This document shows positions 22,400 through 28,830 of a DNA stretch of 28,830 bases, piece after piece (within the stretch, counting starts at the first letter, position 1; every line of letters begins with the position of its first letter). The notes under the pieces were generated by a model that had not been told where the DNA came from, did no database searches, and was given only the letters and a program-made list of their open reading frames with translations. Position numbers and translations under genes: made by a program. Source of the stretch: Bondarzewia mesenterica (lineage: Eukaryota; Basidiomycota; Agaricomycetes; Russulales; Bondarzewiaceae); the NCBI GenBank assembly GCA_004802705.1, contig SGPL01000253.1:17272-46101 (forward strand). Reading direction: 5' to 3'.

Positions 22400-25300
22400 G
22401 TTAGCCGCCCGATGTTCAGCTCTGAGACAAATCTTCATGACGAGTCGGCACATCTGTCGGGACATGCATCCGATGTGAAATATCTGAAGAAAAATAAATC
22501 ATGGTCATCTTCACGCTGAAAAGAAGCCTCGTCAGAATCTGAAATCTTCGTTCAAACACTTACGGCGGGTGGGCGCTGCACAAGTGACACTCACGTTAGG
22601 TCAATTTGATGCCAAGGAGACATGAAATATATTTCCAATATATTTCTAAGGTCTTTGATCAGCACAGAGATGATGGAATGAAGGGGCTGTCGTGGTGTGT
22701 CCTGAGACGCAAAAGAGCAATTCAGCAAGCAGATTTGAATTGGGGTAATGACGGGGATGCGATGGAGGTGGATCCATCATCCATGCATGTGGTACGCACA
22801 GCGTTTCAAGGATGTCGAAGTCCAAGAAAGTGAAAAAACAGTGCTTGCAAGCACGTGATTTATCAGTCCATTCAAATTGAAAAAGGAGGTTGAAGAAATC
22901 TCCCAGGTGCTGCAAGCAGCTGCAAGCCCGCGAAAAAGCCTCATGATCGGCGCCGGAGGGAAGGGAAGCAGTCACCAAGCTGTGACTGATATTGTCACGA
23001 CGCGCCGACGAAATCCCTGCTTGAGCGGTTGGCTCAGGACGCCAACCTCAGTTCACCAGGCTGGTGAAGTTTGAACGTTGAACGTTGGATCGACTCGTAA
23101 GATATCGTCTGGAGCTGTTCGTCTCGACTGGAACTACTTCCGTCAATCCAGTTCCTGAAAGATTCGCCCACCGGTCATTGCTGATCCCCTTCCGACATCC
23201 TGGCGAACATATGGGCACTTCAAATCTGCCACGAACTCTTCTTCGAGGGCAAAGCAAGTTCCGTCGGGCCTAAGACGGCATCGAAGGTGCGTCTGCTCTC
23301 TGGACAGCGAGGCTGCATGCTGTAAGTGAGTAATTACTCTTCCTCCTAGCGGTTGCCAGCATGGGCTGTGGCACTTCTCAATTCTCTCCGACTCAGTGGA
23401 TGGAGTCCGCTTTTGATCACACTCACGGTGTGCAGTATGCACCATCATACTGCGGCGGCTATAGTCAGCGCTTTGCCCGTAAGTGCTCACGACCTCGGCG
23501 AACTCTGAGCTTAATCCAAAGCTTGGACAATTATCATAATCCGCGGAGATGCTGAGTCTGCCGGTGTCAACTCAGCATGCGTTGCTATGCTTCTCGCACA
23601 GACAGTAACTGGCCCTCCCGAAAACTATCTCTGTGTTCTCTTTTTTCTTCCATACGTCCTTCTCCACCCTATCTCGGACCCATCGAGGCATCTTTCGTGC
23701 CCCTTTGGCCGATCTTGCACCCCTGGAGCACATGTCTGGTTTCGTGCTTCATCTTCGATTCGAGAAAAAAAAAAAAAAAAAGCTAAATGCCAGGTGAGAG
23801 GGTATATTTGCTCGTGGGATAACTGAGAATGCTTTCTGCCAAAGTCCGAGCGACGCCACGGTAATACTGCGCTCGCATCAAGCTCACATCATATTTCTTC
23901 TTCTTCTTTAGATCTATGTACGAGCCCCGAGGATCGTTCTACCGCCACTTATCACGTTCAGTGGTAAGTGTCCACTGCGCATCAGCAAATCACACAGATT
24001 CCGGGTACGTTTGCGCGTTTGATGATTGTAATTCATTCATGCAGATTGAGTAGCAACTTCAGTAAGCCAACGATAAAAAAACCCCCAACCGTATTGCTTG
24101 ACATCCAGATCGGTTCAGGTATACGGCGATGCGGAGACCAGCATGGGAGGCTCGTCGTCATCGACATGAAATACCTTGAACTCGAAATAAACTGGAATTC
24201 TCGAAGGATGGGACTGGCGCTCTGCCAACTTCGTTGTGGTTCGCATGTCAAGTATGGGACTCCATTTTTTTTTTCTTTCACGTGGCATCGGAGAATGCCC
24301 GATGTCTCACCTTCTCTATCTCAGGCCTACCACCTCATGCTTTCAATATGACTTTCTCTGCTAGCCAGTGCCCGTGACTCGTACTCGTTGCGATTTGACC
24401 AAAAAGGCACGTATGCCGCGAGCCGTACGAACGCGTACGTAGGCGTAAACCATGTCTCGGGACCTTTTGGATCGTCCCAAGTCTCGCTCGATTTGATTTC
24501 AGGTTTTCCTTTTACGAGCTCCAAGACTGGCTTGCGATTTGGTCGAGTCGTCCAGCCCGTCCGAGTTCAACGCGTGACAATTCGGTTTTTACTTACTTAG
24601 AGATTGTCGGACCTCTTGAGCGAATCCGTCAGTGAACTTGCGCAGAAAGATGATGTGTGATTCTTTGCAATAGATAAAAATTCGAGAACAAATCTGACCG
24701 CTTAGTACGCTACACTGTTCTCTGATCTCTTAATGGCATCGGTATGTTTACGTTAAGCTCGCCTCATATCCCGACGTTTCGTCTTCCCGGATCTGATAGT
24801 CATCGCGTATCATTCCGTTTTCCTGCGCCTCAAACTGTCGTAAATCACTCATACGCCGCACACGTTTGTACGGTTCGCCGCGATCCCATCTCCACTTGTC
24901 CACTTCCCAACGGAGAATGAAGTGACATCTTGACCACCCCCGGGTTTCGAGATCTCAACCTTTCAACGTCAACATCACGTCACGGACCACCCTCAAAAGT
25001 AAGCTGAGAGAAAGTGGCTTTACACGTCCAATCACAACCTTCGAATTAAAGATCTCCGCAATGCGCCTACACGATACCGTACATAATCATTCACGGCGAT
25101 TACTGTAATGCCCTGGTTCTCCTTTCGGAATTTGGCCATACGTCAATTAGCGACAAGGCCGGCAGTTGCAGTGCAACGGGGAACCACCATGCCGAGCGTT
25201 CCCCTATTATTGGTGGTCCTCACATTCGGTGCCCGTAAGCAAGTCCCTTCGACGGTGAGGTCGAGACGCCACCCTTCATCCGCAGACCCTCAGGGTCTGC

Positions 25301-26699
25301 CGGTATTTCCGTCACATCCCATTACCATTCAAGTTCACAGCTCAAGCGCATAATATACATCGGCGCCACGTCCGATGTACGTTACGGTGCCACAACTGTG
25401 CCACATCTTGAATAAAGACCACCCCAGCTTCCACAAGCTCGTCGTCCCACACCTTGGTTTACCCGGTCCGACATGATTGAGACCTACCACTAATCATCGT
25501 ACAGTAAGTACCGTATGTACAATCCATTTTTTCAGTTAATAGATATGACCCGGATGCCAAGTCGGAGCTTCAAGGTCTCGTGCTTTTGCACGCGGATAGC
25601 GGGGTAGCGGGAAAGCACGCACGAGCTCGTCGGAGACATGTCGCGCACCACGCCGTGACGAACGCAGACCGTGACTGAGGTCCAACCCAACCCAAACCTA
25701 ACCTCAACTTTTACAGTCCATGAAAGAGTCCACGCATCATCACTCCGCGACCATTTCCAAAATCCGCGAAAATCTATCTGCCCAACTTACACCCGAGATC
25801 TCGAGACTCGGCCTAACTCGACGGCACGAACATAATCTGCAATATCGTCGGCAATCTGCGGGGAAACAAAATGGGGGGTATACGGTTTCCTTTCTACGCC
25901 CGGGCATACACACTGCATGTAGAAGTAAGTACAGTACAGTACGCTCAAATGATGAATAATAATACATATTCGAACGACCTTCCTCGATCGCGATAACGTC
26001 ACTAAGTTATTAATTTTCGTTAGGCCGCCCGGGCGTTCTGCTCGGACCACCGACCCCGCTTTCCGAATCTTCGGAGATGCTGTACTATTTTCATTTATGT
26101 GTACTGGCTTACTGACGCTTACAGCAATGTGCCAAATTTCTCATTAAGCTAAGGGCCGACGCACCCGAAACATCCTACAATCACCCGACTGTTCGAATTT
26201 TCTGATCCAAGGCTGGAAAGATGCTTGGAGCTCAGTTTACATCCCTGCAACCCAATTTTGATTGGGAATGGTACGGCGCGACTTCCTTTACACATCCTGG
26301 GAATCGACCAGAACTTTCAAGTTGAAATTCCAATGGCAGAGCACTAGCGCCGACTGTTGAAATCATTCGGCATTAGAGGGTCCTCGAACCGGGATGAAAA
26401 GATCATCAAGATGAGTTCTCCCTCACAAGAATCGAAAACGCGTCTACCCAAAACAGGACAAAATTTCTCCCAGCATAACAGCAAGAAACCAAGAAGAGTT
26501 CAAAAAAAGGCGCGACAACAGATACTCGGACAAAGAGCGGTAGATAGAACAAGTTTGCAGAAGGAACGAACGAGGGAGAGCTAACTTGTCCGTAAGGAAA
26601 AGAGGAAGCGAGAACATCTCATTGCAAGTCCGTGTGTATCACCACGTTTTTGCCAAACAAATCCTCCACGCGTTCTCTCCAGATGCCGAGCCAAGAAGC
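22400..26699. other. Gene-poor 4.3-kb spacer between the two hydrophobins
   Basis: No gene could be supported. Many ORFs of 60-127 codons overlap on both strands without motifs or consistent splice partners. Around 23150-23310 (+) one frame reads ILANIWALQICHELFFEGKA, which looks protein-like, but stops lie close on both sides; it may be a decayed gene fragment. There is an A17 tract at 23765-23781 and a short CTT run at 23899-23909. The right end contains the 3' flank of hydrophobin copy 2 and the left end the promoter of copy 1. Confidence 0.45.
23765..23781 (+). repeat. A17 homopolymer tract
   Basis: A run of 17 A in the gene-free spacer. It could be a simple nucleosome-excluding tract or the poly(A) tail of an old retroposed sequence. 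No target-site duplication was recognised, so the simple explanation is preferred. Confidence 0.6.
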
Positions 26700-27334
26700 T
26701 CAAAGGCTGAGGTTGATCGGCGTGCAACCAATGTTGATCAACCCGTTCTACGTAAAATGAAATGAAAGAAGCGTGAGACGGTTGCGAGGGTGCCAAGGAA
26801 GGACTAATGAAGGAATAGGACGATGGTAGGAGAAGAAACGGCAACTCACGAAGTTGTTGTTCTCGCAGCAGACGGGCTGTTGGACACAGTTGGCACCGCC
26901 GCCAAGGCCGATGGCAGTGATAGGCGAGCAGTTGAGACCGATGATGACGTTCAGGTCCTGGAGGACGATGCCGAGGAGGCCAAGGATGCCAGCGACACCG
27001 GAGGAGCTAGCCTGTCATGGCGATTCAAAGAGAATGGATGAGACGCATTCGCACGAAGGCTGTGTCCATGTTGACTTACCGATTCTACGGTATTGCAGCA
27101 CTGAATGGGACCAGTGTTGCACTGGCTGGCAGGGATGGTAGTGGTGGTGGGAGGAGCCGTCTGCGACAAAACAGATGAACAATGGAATCATCGTATGAGA
27201 AAAGAGTGTGGACTTGCCACAGTGACAGTAGTAGTGACGGGAGGGGTGGTAGTGGGGACACCCCAGGGAGCAGGGGACGCAGCGGCGAGAGTAGCCAAAG
27301 CGAAGAGGAAGACAGCAGAGACACGGGGGAACAT
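26700..27334 (-). CDS. Class I hydrophobin (copy 2)
   Basis: A secreted surface-active protein paralogous to the hydrophobin at 21725-22304. Four exons: 27334-27218, 27160-27080, 27011-26850, 26747-26700; total 135 aa. The signal peptide is [20 protein letters not shown], followed by a Pro/Thr linker ([23 protein letters not shown]). The Cys pattern is C-X6-CC-X31-C-X13-C-X5-CC-X12-C-X7. Motifs: [18 protein letters not shown]. Exons 3 and 4 are 162 and 48 nt, the same as in copy 1, and intron positions match, so the two arose by duplication. The first intron fits best as GC-AG (GTG|GCAAGT); a GT donor two codons' worth of sequence earlier (ACT|GTGGCA) is poorer. TATAAAG lies about 120 bases upstream. 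Confidence 0.94.
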
Positions 27335-27450
27335 GATGTCGAAGTTGGAGTAAACGGGTGAAGCGAACGTTGTCGAGTGAGAGACGGTTAGCTTGCAACT
27401 GGGAGAGAGAACTGCTGGCTGAAGAATCCGAGGACGTTTCGCGTCGCCCT

Positions 27451-27457
27451 CTTTATA
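27451..27457 (-). promoter_or_regulatory. TATA box of hydrophobin copy 2
   Basis: TATAAAG on the minus strand, about 117-123 bases upstream of the ATG at 27334, followed by GAGGGCGACGCG in the direction of transcription. Confidence 0.45.
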
Positions 27458-27459
27458 CT

Positions 27460-28560
27460 TCCCGGCAATGGATCTAGAGCACCCCTCCCCTTCGAGTCTC
27501 CCTTTACAGAATACTTGTCAGGCCAAGGTGCCCCCAATGTAAAAAAAATTACTCGTTCTGTGACCAATTCACATGTATGGATCCAGGAGGCCTCGCTTGC
27601 GAGAGGCGTGGAGCGTGCATGGTCCGCCCTGCACACGGTCCCATCCGGAGTCCGTTTCATTTCCTCGACCTTCCGTAAGTAACACGTTGGCTGGAGTTGG
27701 AAGAGAATATATTCAATCAGATGGACCTGTCCCCAGCCGAGCCCAGCCAACCAGAGAAAGCCATCACAAGTCCGAAAAGGCCACGGCGTTGGGGAGACTG
27801 ACAGGATGGAAGCACCGACCGTGGGGTGTGACAGGCCACAAAATACGCGCTCTTTCGAAGATGCCCAAATCGAGGTGTCGGGCCTGCACTCACTCCAGTC
27901 GCTCCATCCACAATTGCCATGCACCCTACTACAAGTGCATTCCGCTCTTCCTCCCCCCCCTCTTGCGACGGTCTGGCTCGTTCTGTACATAGACCCAGCT
28001 GGATTTTGCAAGGTCTTTCTCGGTTCCATTGATAATTATGCATGATTGCGGCATGGATGATGAATGAATTTCATAAAAGAGTAATCACCGTTTCTTCAGC
28101 CTGAAAATTCTGAAACGCGAGTCTCAGTCGGTGTCTCGCGCTCTTTGAATTCGAACGCTCATCCACAATTACAAAAAGCGGCACGCCCTGCTGCCCAGCC
28201 TAGTCACATCAATTCCCAAATCCAAGGACCAAGAGCAGAAACGAGTGTTCACTAGTCACTGATGCGCATGGCGGGTAGCTCATGACGTTCAAATTTTTGG
28301 AACTCACCCATATACAGTAGAAAGATCCCAACGTAACACGTGCCAGTGTACGTAGGACGCCCATCGACAACTCGAATGGAAGTCCGAGGCACGGCAGCAG
28401 CGACACTCAGCAAGTTCTCAGCCTGACTTGCATGCCTGCAGGCGCGAGTTGAAAACCAAGGGGGGATCTGGCCAGAGACGACGGGCACCAGGAGGCCCAT
28501 GACACCAAACCGGCCTTCAAAATTCTGCTTCCGTTTCACCCAAAACAGGACCCCCGATAA
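27460..28560. other. Upstream flank of hydrophobin copy 2, no supported gene
   Basis: A 213-codon minus ORF (27388-28029) runs through here but covers the hydrophobin TATA box and leader and has no domain. A second minus ORF (28252-28539) contains MGLLVPVVSGQIPPW and a possible GTGAGT donor after LLYM; it might be the edge of a gene but cannot be confirmed. C9-10 and mixed GC-rich stretches occur near 27950. Confidence 0.4.
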
Positions 28561-28584
28561 TAGGAGGGGGAACCTAGATGAAAA

Positions 28585-28690
28585 TTTCCGGATTTTCGGA
28601 TTTTTTGTCCGGACCGAAATTTCGTGATTTTGGGCTCTTTATGTCCGGATTTTTCGCTAGGTTCGTGCTGAGGCCATTTTTTGTCCGGAC
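28585..28690. repeat. AT-rich stretch with repeated TCCGGA motifs
   Basis: TCCGGA occurs four times in about 100 bp (28587-28592, 28608-28613, 28644-28649, 28684-28689), each set in T-rich sequence. The 14-mer TTTTTTGTCCGGAC is repeated exactly at 28601-28614 and 28677-28690. A 10-bp palindrome CGAAATTTCG lies at 28615-28624. A-rich degenerate repeats (AAAATCA, CAAAAT) follow to about 28740. It resembles the end of a non-coding mobile element or a satellite-like patch; the window ends too soon to tell. Confidence 0.5.
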
Positions 28691-28830
28691 AGAGCATATA
28701 GGTCCCAGAAAATCACCAAAATCATCAAAATATTCAAAAAAGCTCCTGGAGCTCTAAAACGTTGGTATACAGTGTATAGAAGATAAGAAAACAATGTTGT
28801 GGTCAGTCATCTCTGAAAACTGCACGGAAA

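Noticed and set aside
23085..23490. Overlapping ORFs on both strands, one with protein-like ILANIWALQICHELFFEGKA
   Set aside because: Stops lie close on both sides in the relevant frame and no family was recognised; at most a decayed fragment.
25681..25710. CCCAA/CCTAA-like repeat resembling telomeric sequence
   Set aside because: Only a few irregular units (CCCAACCCAACCCAAACCTAACC); too short and imperfect for an interstitial telomere.
27388..28029. 213-codon open frame on the minus strand
   Set aside because: It covers the promoter and leader of hydrophobin copy 2, has no recognisable domain, and its Cys/Trp/Ser-rich composition looks like chance in GC-rich DNA.
28252..28539. 95-codon minus ORF near the window end with a possible splice donor
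   Set aside because: No domain, no second exon found, and the upstream part is cut by the window edge; evidence is too thin for a gene call.

Overview
The window comes from a filamentous basidiomycete, almost certainly a wood- or litter-decaying member of the Agaricomycetes. The genes carry many short GT-AG introns (mostly 48-70 nt). The set combines a secreted class II haem peroxidase (found only in Agaricomycetes), two class I hydrophobins, a GH53 endo-galactanase, a fungal-type URA2 polyprotein and a beta-tubulin of basidiomycete type. No rRNA, tRNA, CRISPR array or intact transposon was seen.

Layout. 1-2900 is poor sequence with scattered N; it holds a class II peroxidase on the minus strand (195-1779), broken by apparent indels. 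3606-4472 (+) is the alpha subunit of Negative Cofactor 2 (DRAP1/Bur6) in four exons. 4473-5700 is uncertain, with a small coiled-coil-like ORF. 5701-6793 (-) is the GINS subunit Sld5 in six exons. 7321-7684 (+) is a tiny Cys-rich hydrophobic protein whose first coding exon is 5 nt. 8196-15384 (-) is URA2: glutamine amidotransferase, carbamoyl-phosphate synthetase, a dead dihydroorotase-like domain and aspartate transcarbamoylase, in nine exons with two apparent one-base insertions. 16909-18035 (-) is a secreted GH53 galactanase. 18975-20898 (-) is beta-tubulin in eight exons. 21725-22304 (-) and 26700-27334 (-) are two paralogous hydrophobins with the same exon plan, 4.4 kb of apparently gene-free DNA apart. 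28560-28700 carries a short AT-rich repeat.

The genes do not form one pathway. Housekeeping genes (transcription, replication initiation, pyrimidine synthesis, cytoskeleton) are interleaved with secreted lifestyle genes (peroxidase, galactanase, hydrophobins). I see no convincing new multi-gene system. The points most worth checking are the two frame breaks in URA2, both in T5 runs; a 13-bp hairpin just upstream of the URA2 start; a CGG-N11-CCG near-palindrome upstream of the galactanase; Tyr200 in the beta-tubulin; a probable GC-AG intron in one hydrophobin; and the minute Cys-rich protein.

Exon boundaries were deduced by hand from reading frame, splice consensus and remembered family motifs. 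For the intact genes every exon phase closes and total lengths match the families (for example 445 codons for beta-tubulin).
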